The notes: a model not told the origin generated them from the letters alone. A stretch of 64,000 nt of DNA from Verrucomicrobiales bacterium (GCA_029213005.1 JARGPI010000011.1:124001-188000); one strand, 5' to 3'. Positions 28,248 through 37,489 are shown, numbered from the stretch's first letter. Made by a program: numbers and translations.

Positions 28248-28264
28248 CCAAGTAATTTACTTGG
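28248..28264. terminator. Hairpin over the stop codon of the cNMP-binding gene
   Basis: CCAAGTA-ATT-TACTTGG is a perfect 7-bp stem overlapping the TAA (28257-28259) of the next gene on the minus strand. No T-run follows, so it is at best a weak or Rho-assisted terminator. Confidence 0.3.
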
Positions 28265-28775
28265 CCTTCAGTTCCTGAATCTGCCGTTTCGCAGCGCGGA
28301 GTTCCTCGTCCACTTCGGCGAGATAGGCTGAGGTGGCTTTGAGGCGCTTTGTCGTCAATTTCGCGATGAATTCGTAGAGCGATGCGTAGAATTCGGGATT
28401 CGATTCCTTCGGCATGACATGCTCCAGAAAGCGCTGATCCACCGCCAGACAAAAAGCCTTGCCTTTAGCGATCACGGACGCAGATCTCACTTCATCTTCC
28501 AGCGCTGCCAGCTCTCCGAAAATATCCCCGACGGTGTCCATCGTGACAATTTCGTCCTCTCCTTTTACCACAGCGACGCTCCCGCCAATGAGAATATAAA
28601 TTCGGGAAGCTTCGTCACCTTCCTTAATAATAACATCTCCCAGTTCACACTCGATAATGGCGCTGGCGTGCAACACCTGATCGAGATGGTCTTTGGAAAA
28701 GGATTCGAGGAACGGCATTTCCTGAAAGGTTTCAGGCACATTGTCCTCGTCGTGAATGTAGGCGTATTCTTGCAC
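28257..28775 (-). CDS. Cyclic-nucleotide-binding domain protein
   Basis: 172 residues. A single CNMP-binding beta-roll occupies residues about 20-135: LDQVLHASAIIECELGDVII-type strand start, EGDEASRIYILIGGSVAVVK, GDIFGELAALEDEVRSASVIA (the phosphate-binding cassette, with Glu then Arg) and AFCLAVDQRFLEHV. A C-terminal coiled coil (AYLAEVDEELRAAKRQIQEL) replaces the helix-turn-helix of Crp proteins, so it does not bind DNA by itself. It is probably a regulatory or adaptor protein that binds cAMP or a related nucleotide and dimerises through the helix. Confidence 0.87.
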   Translation of the reverse strand: MQEYAYIHDEDNVPETFQEMPFLESFSKDHLDQVLHASAIIECELGDVIIKEGDEASRIYILIGGSVAVVKGEDEIVTMDTVGDIFGELAALEDEVRSASVIAKGKAFCLAVDQRFLEHVMPKESNPEFYASLYEFIAKLTTKRLKATSAYLAEVDEELRAAKRQIQELKAK

Positions 28776-28821
28776 GGTATTGAAATGGTAAAGATTGCGG
28801 AATGGAAAGTCGAGAAGGTTT

Positions 28822-29544
28822 TTACTGCTCTAACATTGGCATAATTACCTCTGCAACTGACTTCGAAAGTATTTTGTTCCCTTCAGGCGTAAAATGAACA
28901 TTGGCAGGTCTCATCATCACATCCATTTTCTCTTTAGAGATCGTAAACAGGTCGTGAGTCGGAATATCGAGATCTTTCATAATTTTAGCGGCAATGTCGT
29001 TGTATTTTACTGAGTCCCCAACGACCCGCCCCGCAGCTCCGGGAGGAACCGGTGTGGTGTTTCGCCAGATAACTTTGGCCCCCGTGGCTTTCAAATTTTC
29101 AGCGAGTGTCCGAAGGTTTTTCTCATAGTCGGCGGGAGGGATCTGCTGCTTACTGTTTTTATCTGCCGGATCAGCAAGATTTTTGCCATCTGCCCCGAGG
29201 TATTTCAAATCGTGCAGTCCCCAGTTGAAATGAATGACGTCCCACTTCTTCCCTTCCCCGCCGGTTTTCAGCCAATCATCGAGCGAAGCAAGGCCCCGAC
29301 TCGTCGGTCCACAATTGGTTAAGGGGCGGTGAACATTGGCCTTTCCAGCTAGAAGCTCTCTGACTCCCACGGTGTAACCAATTGAAATAGAATCGCCAAT
29401 GAGAAGAACCCTCGGCAATCCAGCCACATCCTCTACCTTTGCCATCGCCGGATTGGGCTTTTTTGCGGTTTTGGTTTGGGCATTTGCCGGGACGGTCAGA
29501 AAGGCGGTATACAAGCAGCACAGTAGAAGCGAAAATTTAATCAT
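28822..29544 (-). CDS. Secreted SGNH/GDSL-type hydrolase
   Basis: 240 residues with a signal peptide (about 1-22, ending VPANAQ). The catalytic Ser is in LLIGDSISIGY; other blocks are RPLTNCGPTSRGLA, HFNWGLHDLKY (Asn-type block III) and NVHFTPEGNKILSKSV with the catalytic His. The Asp usually three residues before that His is Ala here. It should be an esterase or deacetylase acting on carbohydrate or lipid esters in the periplasm. It is monocistronic and divergent from the next gene. Confidence 0.85.
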   Translation of the reverse strand: MIKFSLLLCCLYTAFLTVPANAQTKTAKKPNPAMAKVEDVAGLPRVLLIGDSISIGYTVGVRELLAGKANVHRPLTNCGPTSRGLASLDDWLKTGGEGKKWDVIHFNWGLHDLKYLGADGKNLADPADKNSKQQIPPADYEKNLRTLAENLKATGAKVIWRNTTPVPPGAAGRVVGDSVKYNDIAAKIMKDLDIPTHDLFTISKEKMDVMMRPANVHFTPEGNKILSKSVAEVIMPMLEQ

Positions 29545-29714
29545 TCCGTACGATAGCGTTGCGTTCGTCCAAATCTATCCAACTTTTTCACCTTTTTCAG
29601 GTCGGATTTTCAGTGCGTAATCAACTGGAATCCAGCGAAGAACCATTGATAGTATTGCCCAATCCCGGGCGCATACCGCCCTAATGATTCACCCTTTCAA
29701 AACGTTTCAATTCG

Positions 29715-30764
29715 ATGAGTACTGCGATTTTCCAAAAATTTTGTCTGTTGCTTCTGGGCCTCGGGATCACGATGGCACCGGGTTACGGGCAACAATTTCG
29801 CACCGTTTCAGCGGTCGATGCGCTGGAACAGATCCGGGCGCGCTTCGGGGACGGGGCCACCCAATGGATCGCGGAACTTCGTGCCACCGGCGGCCAGCCG
29901 CAGCCCCTGCAGTGGGATGTCATCACCTACGACGCCAATGCCACCGGAGTGCTCCATCATTACCGGGCATCATCAGGAGTGGTTCAGGACGGTGGGCCGG
30001 ACAGCCGACGTTACCCTGCGGATGTTCCGAACGGGTTCTTTAAAGTTTCCGACATCGGCGTCGACAGCGTGGCCGCGTTCACCATCGCAGAAGCAGAGGC
30101 CCGCAAAGCGAGGTTAGGTTTCGACAGCTGCGATTATTTTCTTCAGCTCAAAGAGTTTTCCCGCGAAACGGTCTGGAAACTCGAACTGGTCGATGCCACT
30201 CATCGGTTGGTCGGCTCGATTTATATTTCGGGCACCAATGGCGCGGTCTTGCGAACCATCTGGGTGCAGCGGGATTCCATTTCCGGGTTTCCACGGATGA
30301 TCGATTCGATGACTCCCGGAGCGCGCAATTTCTCCGGAGTAACTGACACCGAACAAACCGTGATCAGCTCCAGCCCGCCGCCGTACACCGGCATCGCAGG
30401 CATGCCGCAGAATACGGTGCAACCTCCATCCGATCCTTACGATCCCTATGCGCCGGTCTCTCCCGACGGAACCGTTCAACGCACTCCGGCTCCCAGCGTT
30501 TCGGTGACTCCGCGACAGGGTGGTATTTTCCGCGAATTTCCAAGTTCCGGCGGCGGTGGCAGTGTTCCCGCATTTACTCCGATGACTTCACCGCCAGCAC
30601 CCGCAGCGCCGGCTCCGGCACAGGCTCCTCCGGTTATGACGACGCCGGAACCTGAGATTATTCCCAACGACCCGATTGATTCGATCATCACTGGACCACC
30701 GATTTCCGTTCCAAGCGGAAACGGATCGAGCGCCCGGATTCCTCCGCCACCTGTTCCTCAGTAA
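29715..30764 (+). CDS. Secreted protein with Pro-rich C-terminal half
   Basis: 349 residues: signal peptide (ending GYGQ near residue 25), a compact region (about 27-215) with SAVDALEQIRARFGDGATQW and VWKLELVDATHRLVGSIYIS (a PepSY-like strand pattern, not certain), and then a low-complexity tail rich in Pro, Ser, Gly and Thr (about 220-349) ending PPPPVPQ. The tail may span peptidoglycan or link to a partner. I do not recognise the family. It is convergent with the ABC permease gene. Confidence 0.65.
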   Translation: MSTAIFQKFCLLLLGLGITMAPGYGQQFRTVSAVDALEQIRARFGDGATQWIAELRATGGQPQPLQWDVITYDANATGVLHHYRASSGVVQDGGPDSRRYPADVPNGFFKVSDIGVDSVAAFTIAEAEARKARLGFDSCDYFLQLKEFSRETVWKLELVDATHRLVGSIYISGTNGAVLRTIWVQRDSISGFPRMIDSMTPGARNFSGVTDTEQTVISSSPPPYTGIAGMPQNTVQPPSDPYDPYAPVSPDGTVQRTPAPSVSVTPRQGGIFREFPSSGGGGSVPAFTPMTSPPAPAAPAPAQAPPVMTTPEPEIIPNDPIDSIITGPPISVPSGNGSSARIPPPPVPQ

Positions 30765-30779
30765 TTGGTGCGAGGCCGG

Positions 30780-31628
30780 TCACGATTTGATATCGCGTCT
30801 TAAAAAGACGACGCATCCGAGCACGAATCCACTCAGGCCGAAGCCGACCAACCAGGCGGCCGACTCGAGCAACTTGGCCCAGGGAATATTTTCGTAGAAA
30901 ATATAGAGCCAGCCGTTGATGCGCTCCGTCATCAAATAGGGACGGAAATCATCCATTATCGGCAACGGGATTTTGTGGAGAATCGAATCCGCCAAAATCA
31001 CTCCGACTGGAATAATCGCCGCTGCGGCAGGCTTAATTTTAAGGCAACTCAGGCAAAAAGCGATCCCGCTGACCGGTAGATAAAACAAGGAAAAGACCAC
31101 CACACTTCCGAAATAGCGGATCAAGCCCTCGCCCCAGCTGAAAAGCGAGACTTTCGGCAAATCCGGTGCCCAGACCAGAAATCCCCCTCCCCAGCCGCGA
31201 CTCATCACCCCGAAAGCAAGGGCGCTGACTCCGACAAAGAGGAAGAGAACCAGAGTATAGATCTGACAGGAGATAAATTTGATCGTCAGGAGGCGAATTC
31301 TCGAGACCGGTCTGGCAAGCAGGAGCCGCAAATTTCCGTCCTCCGTTTCCTTCGCCACGATATCGCCCGATACCAGGGACACAGAGATCACGCCGAGCAG
31401 GAACATGGTGGCGATCAGGATCAGAAAGCCAAAAGTGATTGCCGAAAAATACTCCTCTGCTCCTCCGGAGAGCTGATTGATAAATTTCTCGATCCCGGAT
31501 TTCTCCCGGGACCAAAGTAGGTAAAAAAACAATTCAAATAACAGGAAAATTCCGAATCCGATATAGGTTCGGGGGCGGGCAAACATCCGGTATAGTTCCC
31601 AACCTAATTGATGAATAAATGAGATCAT
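30780..31628 (-). CDS. ABC-2 type transporter permease
   Basis: 282 residues with six probable membrane helices, including TYIGFGIFLLFELFFYLLW, TFGFLILIATMFLLGVISVSL and WLVGFGLSGFVLGCVVFL. After helix 2 it has the typical amphipathic start ETEDGNLRLLLARPVSRIRLL of ABC-2 permeases. It overlaps the ATPase gene by 4 nt and is the last gene of a four-gene operon. Exported substrate unknown. Confidence 0.88.
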   Translation of the reverse strand: MISFIHQLGWELYRMFARPRTYIGFGIFLLFELFFYLLWSREKSGIEKFINQLSGGAEEYFSAITFGFLILIATMFLLGVISVSLVSGDIVAKETEDGNLRLLLARPVSRIRLLTIKFISCQIYTLVLFLFVGVSALAFGVMSRGWGGGFLVWAPDLPKVSLFSWGEGLIRYFGSVVVFSLFYLPVSGIAFCLSCLKIKPAAAAIIPVGVILADSILHKIPLPIMDDFRPYLMTERINGWLYIFYENIPWAKLLESAAWLVGFGLSGFVLGCVVFLRRDIKS

Positions 31629-32539
31629 CGCGGTGCCTCCTCTTCCTTTTGACTCAGCTCCATATACATCGCTTCCAGCGAATCCGATTTCGGAGTGAAC
31701 TCTGAAATTCGGAACTGCTTCCGCCCGACCAGAAACGTCAATAACTCGTCGGGGCGCACCTCGGATGGAAAACTGATTTCACCACCCGGAACCAAAGTTG
31801 CATCGAAGTCGGCCGCCGCCGCTACAATTTCCTCCAACGTGACGTCTTCCGCTTTGACCCGATAGATGGCCCGCTGATCAGCGATCTGATTGACCGGCCC
31901 ATCGAAAACGAGTTTTCCCTTCCGGAGAATCACCACTTTATCGCAAACCTGAGCCACCTCACCGAGGAGGTGGGAACTGAGTAGTACGGTAATATTCAAC
32001 CGATCACGCAGCTCCAAAATTCGCGAGCGGAACTCCACGATCCCTTCCGGATCAAGGCCATCGGTCGGTTCATCGAGCAGAAGAAACTCCGGCCCGGGCA
32101 GCAGCGCCTGAGCCAGTGCCAATCGTTGCCGCATCCCGTGGCTGTAGGTTCCGACCCGGTGGTGAATCCGCTCGCTTAAACCAACCCATTCCACGACTTC
32201 AGCAATCTTATCGGTCGATACCCCTCCGGAATATGCAGTGAGAATTTTCAGATTCTTCCACCCCGTCAGATATTCGTAAAAGCTCGGTGCCTCGAAGATG
32301 GCGCCGACTTTTCGCATCGCTTTCTCGCGTTCCTGTTGCACCGAACATTGATCAATGATGACCTCGCCTTCATCGGGATATACCATCCCCAGCATCACAC
32401 CCAGCGCGGTGCTTTTACCCGCTCCATTATGTCCCAACAGACCGCAGATTTGGCCGCGCTCCACCGTAAATGAAACATCGCTGAGAGCAGCAGGTGCTTT
32501 ACGGGAAAACGATTTACTGAGATGACGAACCTCTAACAT
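31625..32539 (-). CDS. ABC transporter ATP-binding protein
   Basis: 304 residues. Walker A GHNGAGKSTALGVMLG, signature YSHGMRQRLALAQALL, Walker B FLLLDEPTDGLDPEG and the switch His in VLLSSHLLGEV. The C-terminal 80 residues form the extra domain typical of the CcmA/NatA-like exporters. The start is 3 nt after the upstream pseudopilin stop. It drives the ABC-2 permease encoded by the next gene. Confidence 0.95.
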   Translation of the reverse strand: MLEVRHLSKSFSRKAPAALSDVSFTVERGQICGLLGHNGAGKSTALGVMLGMVYPDEGEVIIDQCSVQQEREKAMRKVGAIFEAPSFYEYLTGWKNLKILTAYSGGVSTDKIAEVVEWVGLSERIHHRVGTYSHGMRQRLALAQALLPGPEFLLLDEPTDGLDPEGIVEFRSRILELRDRLNITVLLSSHLLGEVAQVCDKVVILRKGKLVFDGPVNQIADQRAIYRVKAEDVTLEEIVAAAADFDATLVPGGEISFPSEVRPDELLTFLVGRKQFRISEFTPKSDSLEAMYMELSQKEEEAPR

Positions 32540-32542
32540 AGA

Positions 32543-33085
32543 CTAATCCAATTCGACCGTGAACTGCAGTTCTTTCTGAATATGACCATCAGCATAGAGA
32601 ATATTGACTTCACCACCGATATGTTTGTGAAAGTTTTCTTTATCTGAAACCAGTGGAATTCCCGCTTCCTGTTTCACGATGCCGAGAAGGTTCATGTTAC
32701 CCATTTTTTGACCACTAACCAGACTGTTCCAGAAATAGCTGGACCCGGTTTTCTCAAAAAGCTGTTCGTGATCCGATGGACACTGGAAAACCGTTTCCGC
32801 GCTCACATAATCCCTAAGAACGGTCTCCAACACCGGCGTTTCATCATCGCGACTTTCTCTACCCGGTGCGAGGGTTGGAAAAACGAGGCCGTTGTCTCCG
32901 AGATAGGCATTCAGAGAGACACCGATCTGGCGAAGCTTGGAGGTACACTGGATAGCATAACCTTTATCTTTGATCCGGGAGAAGGAGGGAATTCCCCACG
33001 CTAAAAGTAAAGAAACCACTCCCACCACTACGAGAATTTCCATCAGAGTCATTCCCGCCTGTCTCTTGATTTTGGCACCCGTCAT
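32543..33085 (-). CDS. Type II secretion-like pseudopilin (DUF1559-like)
   Basis: 180 residues. Class III signal AGMTLMEILVVVGVVSLL (cleavage after Gly, Glu at mature position 5). Downstream are QCTSKLRQIGVSLNAYLGDN and the C-terminal HIGGEVNILYADGHIQ. The latter matches the H-X9-DG motif of PVC pseudopilins with one extra residue between His and Asp-Gly. It overlaps the neighbouring gene by 4 nt and precedes an ABC exporter, so it is co-expressed with it. Role is likely in a secretion complex or the cell envelope. Confidence 0.9.
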   Translation of the reverse strand: MTGAKIKRQAGMTLMEILVVVGVVSLLLAWGIPSFSRIKDKGYAIQCTSKLRQIGVSLNAYLGDNGLVFPTLAPGRESRDDETPVLETVLRDYVSAETVFQCPSDHEQLFEKTGSSYFWNSLVSGQKMGNMNLLGIVKQEAGIPLVSDKENFHKHIGGEVNILYADGHIQKELQFTVELD

Positions 33086-33690
33086 TGTCCCTGCCTCCGA
33101 TGCCGTCTCCCCGGGTTACTCATGATACTCTGGATCTCCTCCATCAGCGGAGCCAGATCCATCTTGGTCTCAGCTGAAGAGTCCTCGAAATAAGCTTTCA
33201 TCCCGGCGCTGGCGATTTTCTCCACCATTTCCGGGCTGGCCTCGTCCATCGGGCCGTTTCCGCCCTCGTTTTTACGAAGCTGAGACAGCGCTCTCTCGAC
33301 CGTGGCTTTGCGCTCACTCCGCTCCATTTCGTTGAAGACTTCCATCATCTGGCTGAAGGCTCTACCCATCCGCTTTTCCATGAAAAACCACTGCTCTTCG
33401 GGAGTCATTGAACGCAATATCGCTTCGCGGGACTCACGGGTTCCGCGTCGCTCCAGATCCCTCAAATCCTCGGGGTCAAGCTGGTTCATCATCTCGGCGA
33501 CCCGGGAAATGACACGTTTCCGTTCGTCGGGATCTTCGATCTCGGAAAGTGGATTCTTTGCGACGAATTTTTCGATTTTGGCCGGAGTCGGAGTCAACGA
33601 GCCAGCCCACCTCGTGACCACGGCAACAACGAACCAGAGGGCGAGGAGAGCTAAGAGGCCTTTAACCAATAAACGGTTTCGTAAATTCAT
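33082..33690 (-). CDS. Hypothetical membrane-anchored helical protein
   Basis: 202 residues: one TM helix (LLVKGLLALLALWFVVAVVT, residues about 7-27), then an extracytoplasmic helical region with charged repeats (DPDERKRVISRVAEMMNQLD, PEEQWFFMEKRMGRAFSQMM). It is the first gene of the pseudopilin/ABC operon, overlapping the pilin start by 4 nt. No family recognised. A chaperone or scaffold role for the pilin is conceivable but not shown. Confidence 0.65.
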   Translation of the reverse strand: MNLRNRLLVKGLLALLALWFVVAVVTRWAGSLTPTPAKIEKFVAKNPLSEIEDPDERKRVISRVAEMMNQLDPEDLRDLERRGTRESREAILRSMTPEEQWFFMEKRMGRAFSQMMEVFNEMERSERKATVERALSQLRKNEGGNGPMDEASPEMVEKIASAGMKAYFEDSSAETKMDLAPLMEEIQSIMSNPGRRHRRQGQ

Positions 33691-33759
33691 CGTGTCCCGT
33701 TACCCTCAATTGAGTCGGGACGATATCAAACCTCTTTTCAGGCCATATTGACGAAAAAA

Positions 33760-34749
33760 TCAGCCGATCAGACGCCGCAGATTTGACTGGTACTGATTGG
33801 GATCCAGCACGGCCTTATCGACCTCAAGAGGACGGCCTACGATAATTCCGGCGTGGGACCGGAATGAATTCAGGTAACCGGAAACCGATTTATCAATCAC
33901 CACTTTCCGATAATTTCTCGAAGCGTGCATGAAACGAGCCACCTTGTCATTAGTCCGGATCGTAATCCCGACGTGAGAGCAGAACCCTCCGTGCCCGCCT
34001 GTCACAATTCCGATAATGTCACCATCCTGAAGTTTCGGCTCGATTTTTGAGACCTGGCTTTTCGGTATATAGTGAACCGGAAGCCTCGCCACATAATCTT
34101 CCCATTTTTTCATCGGGGCTCTCAGATCCGGATTCTCGCGGAGATACCGGTAGTGTTTCCAAAGGACAGTCATCTCGCTGATCTTTCTCCCCGTAATGCG
34201 CTGAGCGTAACCCAGTTCACGGGTGATATCGGTGGCGTTGCCCCGCGCTTCATTTTCGAAAAACCATTCGGCGAGGTAGTGAATTCGATCCAGGTAACAA
34301 CTGGAACAGTTCCCTCCCCGATACCGGGTCCACTGAATTTCCCGAAGTAGATCCTCCTGCGAATATTGAGCCCGGGGCCGCATAATCATTCTCGAAAGGC
34401 CGAGCGTGGTTTCGAAAAAAGTCCAGCAATCCAGTCCCTCAAAATTTACCGACGGCGACTCGATATGATCATCAATTTCGAGTGTGTAGTTCACGTATGG
34501 CGTCCCGTGCAATTCCCTCGCAAAAAGTATCATCCGGGAGCTCACTGGATAATTTTTCCAGTTTTCCCGAACCGCTTTAGCGACGATTTTATCGAATTTA
34601 TCTTTGCCTTTGAAAATCGTCGACATCGGCAGCGTACGGGGCTCTGCCATCAAATCCGGAGATGAAAGCATCACACCCGGGACTCCCATCACACCCGGGA
34701 CTCCCATCATACCCAGGGCGAGTGAGCGGCGACGTGTCATTTTCTTCAT
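33760..34749 (-). CDS. Tat-exported DUF1460 (N-acetylmuramoyl-L-alanine amidase-like) protein
   Basis: 329 residues from the ATG at 34749. The N-terminus MTRRRSLALGMMG is a twin-arginine signal. The mature protein has NlpC/P60-like features of DUF1460: FARELHGTPYVNYTLE, the catalytic Cys in FEGLDCWTFFE, GDIIGIVTGG and the catalytic His in FCSHVGITIR, plus FMHASRNYRKVV. Three Cys in GNCSSCY may form a disulfide. It probably cleaves peptidoglycan peptides in the periplasm. The signal peptide is lengthened by an 18-bp direct repeat (34669-34704). Confidence 0.88.
   Translation of the reverse strand: MKKMTRRRSLALGMMGVPGVMGVPGVMLSSPDLMAEPRTLPMSTIFKGKDKFDKIVAKAVRENWKNYPVSSRMILFARELHGTPYVNYTLEIDDHIESPSVNFEGLDCWTFFETTLGLSRMIMRPRAQYSQEDLLREIQWTRYRGGNCSSCYLDRIHYLAEWFFENEARGNATDITRELGYAQRITGRKISEMTVLWKHYRYLRENPDLRAPMKKWEDYVARLPVHYIPKSQVSKIEPKLQDGDIIGIVTGGHGGFCSHVGITIRTNDKVARFMHASRNYRKVVIDKSVSGYLNSFRSHAGIIVGRPLEVDKAVLDPNQYQSNLRRLIG
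34669..34715 (-). repeat. 18-bp tandem repeat inside a Tat signal peptide
   Basis: The unit CATCACACCCGGGACTCC occurs twice in succession (34669-34686, 34687-34704) and a third, degenerate copy follows. It encodes GVMGVP-type hexapeptides in the hydrophobic core of the signal peptide of the DUF1460 protein. Confidence 0.8.
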
Positions 34750-34929
34750 AGCGATAAATTTCGATGATTGCTGCAAATAAAAAAATTCAGACCGGGTAAA
34801 CACCGGCCTGACTCAAAAAGGGGAACAGGATTTGCTTATAAAAACGAAAGATATGCGGAACTTATTAGGCCACAAAAAAACTCCAATCGCTGGCTTTCAG
34901 CCACTTACCGCGCCGCGGAACCGGGCAGA

Positions 34930-37203
34930 TCACTTGTCGAAAGGCTCGAAAAGACGTCCCAACCCCTTACTGACCAGGAATTCCTTTAACAACACCCGCA
35001 CCGCAGCGGGTCCGGAGCATTGTTTGACAAATGCGAGCTGTTCCTCCGCTTCTTTTCGGGAAACCGTCCGGATCAGCCATTTGATTCTCGGAATGCTGAA
35101 AGCCGACATCGACAGCGAGTCAATGCCGAGCCCGAGCAACAATAGCGCAGAACAGGGATCCGCCGCCATTTCCCCGCAAACGCTGACTGGAATCCCAAGT
35201 GCCCGGCTACGAATCGTAATTTCCTCGACGGCTTGAAGCGTCGCGGGATGGACGTGATCAAATAAAGCGCTCACCCGGGTATTGTTCCGGTCAACTGCCA
35301 GCAGATACTGCGTCAAATCGTTGGAACCAACGGAGACAAAATCGATTTTTCCTTTGAGGAACGGCAAAATCGCAATGGACGCCGGCACTTCCGCCATAAT
35401 CCCCATCCGGGGACGGCTCACAGGAATCCCCTCCTCTTTCAACTGCTCCAAAGCGGTTTCGAGAAGACTCAGGCAGGAATCAACTTCCGTAACGGAAGCA
35501 ATCATCGGTAAAATGATGTGGAGCTGGTGATGCTCACCGGCAGCTCTCAGCATCGCGCGGATCTGAGTCATAAAAATGACCGAGTTATCCAGCGTAAAGC
35601 GGACCCCGCGCCAGCCGAGAGCGGGGTTCTCCTCCTCGAACGGAAAGTAGGGCAAGGGCTTATCCCCACCCACATCGAGCGTCCGCATATATACCGGCAT
35701 TCCCGCATAGGCATCGAGTACGGAACGATACACCTCGACCTGCTCTTCCTCTGCGGGAAATGAACCGTGAACGATATAGGGAATCTCGGTTCGGTAGAGC
35801 CCGATTCCTTCCGCCCCATGGGTCAAGCCCGGAGTGATATCCGCCAGCAAGCCGGTATTGGCATGCAAGTGGATCCGAAATCCATCGGTCGACTCAGCCG
35901 GCAGCTCTTTCAGCTTCGCCAACTCTTTTGCGAGTGACGATTCGATCGCGATGAGGCGACGAAACTCAGCGATTACCGATTTCGCGGGATTGATGAAAAT
36001 CTGCCCCTGATAACCGTCCACAATCATCAGAGCGCCATCGGGAATATCCCCGACATGTCCGACGCCCATCACCGCAGGGACGCCTAAAGCCTTGGCCAGA
36101 ACGGCCGTATGTGAAAGCGCCGACCCTTCTTTTGATACAATCCCCGCCAGTTGCTCGATCGGGTACTCCGCAATGTCAGATATACTTACCAAACTGCCGG
36201 CAAGCACTACCTTATCCCCTTTAGCGATTTTCGGGGACTCGACATTTCGGAGACGGGCGTAGACCCGACTTCCCAGATTTCGAATATCCTCTCCTCTCGC
36301 CCGGAGGTATTCGTCCTCCATCTCCTCGAAGCGCGTCGTGAAATGCACCACTGCGGAGCGAAGTGCTGATATCGCACTTTTACCGGTATGGATAACACGC
36401 TCGACCTCACCGGTGAAATCGGCACCTTCCAATAACATTTGATAGATAGAGAAAATCTCCGCTACATCATTGGAAACACTGTCCGCGACTTTTCTCTGAC
36501 TTTCCGCAAGCTCTACCAGAGTCGCCTTTACCGCCTCCCTGAAATGTTGAATCTCAGCGGGAATATCGGTCGCTTCGACATCCGGACTGGTCATCAAGTC
36601 CACCGTCCCCGAGAGAAACAAGACCCGCCCGATCCCCACCCCGGGGCCACCCGCGATGCCTTTGAATCGGAGCGATGCCGATTTTACCGGTTCGACATCC
36701 CTCGGATGATCCGGCTCGGGTTGAAATTCGTCCGGATTTGTCGCGCCCAAATGAGCTGCCACCGTGACGAGAAATGATTCCTCCTCCTCAGTGAATTTGC
36801 GCCGCTCCTTCTTTTCGACGACGAGAACTCCGGCCAGCTTCCCGCTGTGCACCACCGGGGCGCCCAGAAAAGCTTTGTAAATTTCCTCCCCCGAATCCGG
36901 GAAATAAAGGAAATGCGGGTTCTCGCTGGCATCCTCGACATTGAGCGGGTGATGGCTCTCCGCAATCCATCCCACGAGCCCTTCGCCGGGGTGAAGCGTG
37001 ATTTTACCGACCGAATCGGGATTCAGGCCGTCGGTCGCGACAAGGGTCAAAACACCCTCTTCATCAGAGATGTACAGACTGCAAACCGCCGCATCCATCG
37101 CGGATTTCACCTGCGACACAATACCCTGGACACGCACCCTGGAGTTCGGAGCCACGGCCGAATCCTGGAAAAGGTGCTTCAGAGTGAGGATTAAATTTTG
37201 CAT
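34930..37203 (-). CDS. ptsP: PTS enzyme I-type phosphotransferase with GAF domain (PtsP)
   Basis: 757 residues. Residues 1-165 form a GAF domain (VCSLYISDEEGVLTLVATDG, LHPGEGLVGWIAE). The enzyme I part follows: GGPGVGIGRVLFL, phospho-His in GSALSHTAVLAKALGVP (near residue 365), GIGLYRTEIPYI and the PEP-binding FVSVGSNDLTQYLLAVDRNN with the Cys in SVCGEMAADP. The architecture is that of PtsP, the enzyme I of the nitrogen PTS. No HPr or EIIA gene is nearby. The gene is monocistronic and ends 126 nt before the next gene's stop side. Confidence 0.93.
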   Translation of the reverse strand: MQNLILTLKHLFQDSAVAPNSRVRVQGIVSQVKSAMDAAVCSLYISDEEGVLTLVATDGLNPDSVGKITLHPGEGLVGWIAESHHPLNVEDASENPHFLYFPDSGEEIYKAFLGAPVVHSGKLAGVLVVEKKERRKFTEEEESFLVTVAAHLGATNPDEFQPEPDHPRDVEPVKSASLRFKGIAGGPGVGIGRVLFLSGTVDLMTSPDVEATDIPAEIQHFREAVKATLVELAESQRKVADSVSNDVAEIFSIYQMLLEGADFTGEVERVIHTGKSAISALRSAVVHFTTRFEEMEDEYLRARGEDIRNLGSRVYARLRNVESPKIAKGDKVVLAGSLVSISDIAEYPIEQLAGIVSKEGSALSHTAVLAKALGVPAVMGVGHVGDIPDGALMIVDGYQGQIFINPAKSVIAEFRRLIAIESSLAKELAKLKELPAESTDGFRIHLHANTGLLADITPGLTHGAEGIGLYRTEIPYIVHGSFPAEEEQVEVYRSVLDAYAGMPVYMRTLDVGGDKPLPYFPFEEENPALGWRGVRFTLDNSVIFMTQIRAMLRAAGEHHQLHIILPMIASVTEVDSCLSLLETALEQLKEEGIPVSRPRMGIMAEVPASIAILPFLKGKIDFVSVGSNDLTQYLLAVDRNNTRVSALFDHVHPATLQAVEEITIRSRALGIPVSVCGEMAADPCSALLLLGLGIDSLSMSAFSIPRIKWLIRTVSRKEAEEQLAFVKQCSGPAAVRVLLKEFLVSKGLGRLFEPFDK

Positions 37204-37489
37204 CTACGGTGAAGAATCGCTTATTATTCGGAAGCTATCTTAGCCGCCTTTTGAAGACGCTTCCAATCATTGTTGATATCTTATATTTCCTCGACTGTAC
37301 CGGGTACAGTCAGCGGTTGTACAGGGTACAGTCCGGGAGTGTACCCTGTACAGTCCCGCTGCGAAGTCTCTGTAGAGGAATCCGTAAGGATTTTCTCCCG
37401 CTGCATTCAGGGAAAAAACCGTCGGCCCGACTGCCGGAATCTTATGGCAAATCCTTACGGATTCCTCTACGCCCTATCCTGCAAGCCTG
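37204..37489. other. 286-bp intergenic repeat region
   Basis: The spacer between the divergent ptsP and radical SAM genes is largely occupied by palindromic repeat DNA (37293-37470, listed separately). No coding sequence is credible. Promoters for both genes must lie in the flanks or within the repeats. Confidence 0.6.
37293..37470. repeat. TGTACAGGGTACA palindromic repeat, copy B, with 22-bp companion inverted repeat
   Basis: The block holds GACTGTAC-CGG-GTACAGTC (37293-37311), then TGTACAGGGTACA (37318-37330) mirrored by 37340-37352. Then comes GTAGAGGAATCCGTAAGGAT plus two T (37372-37393), perfectly mirrored 55 bp later (37449-37470). Each companion unit contains its own small hairpin AATCC-GTAA-GGATT. 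The arrangement looks like a compound REP-like mobile or structural element. Confidence 0.85.

Noticed and set aside
34874..34905. Intrinsic terminator after ptsP
   Set aside because: A small hairpin (TGGCT/AGCCA) exists, but the T-run lies about 10 nt beyond the stem, too far for a normal intrinsic terminator.
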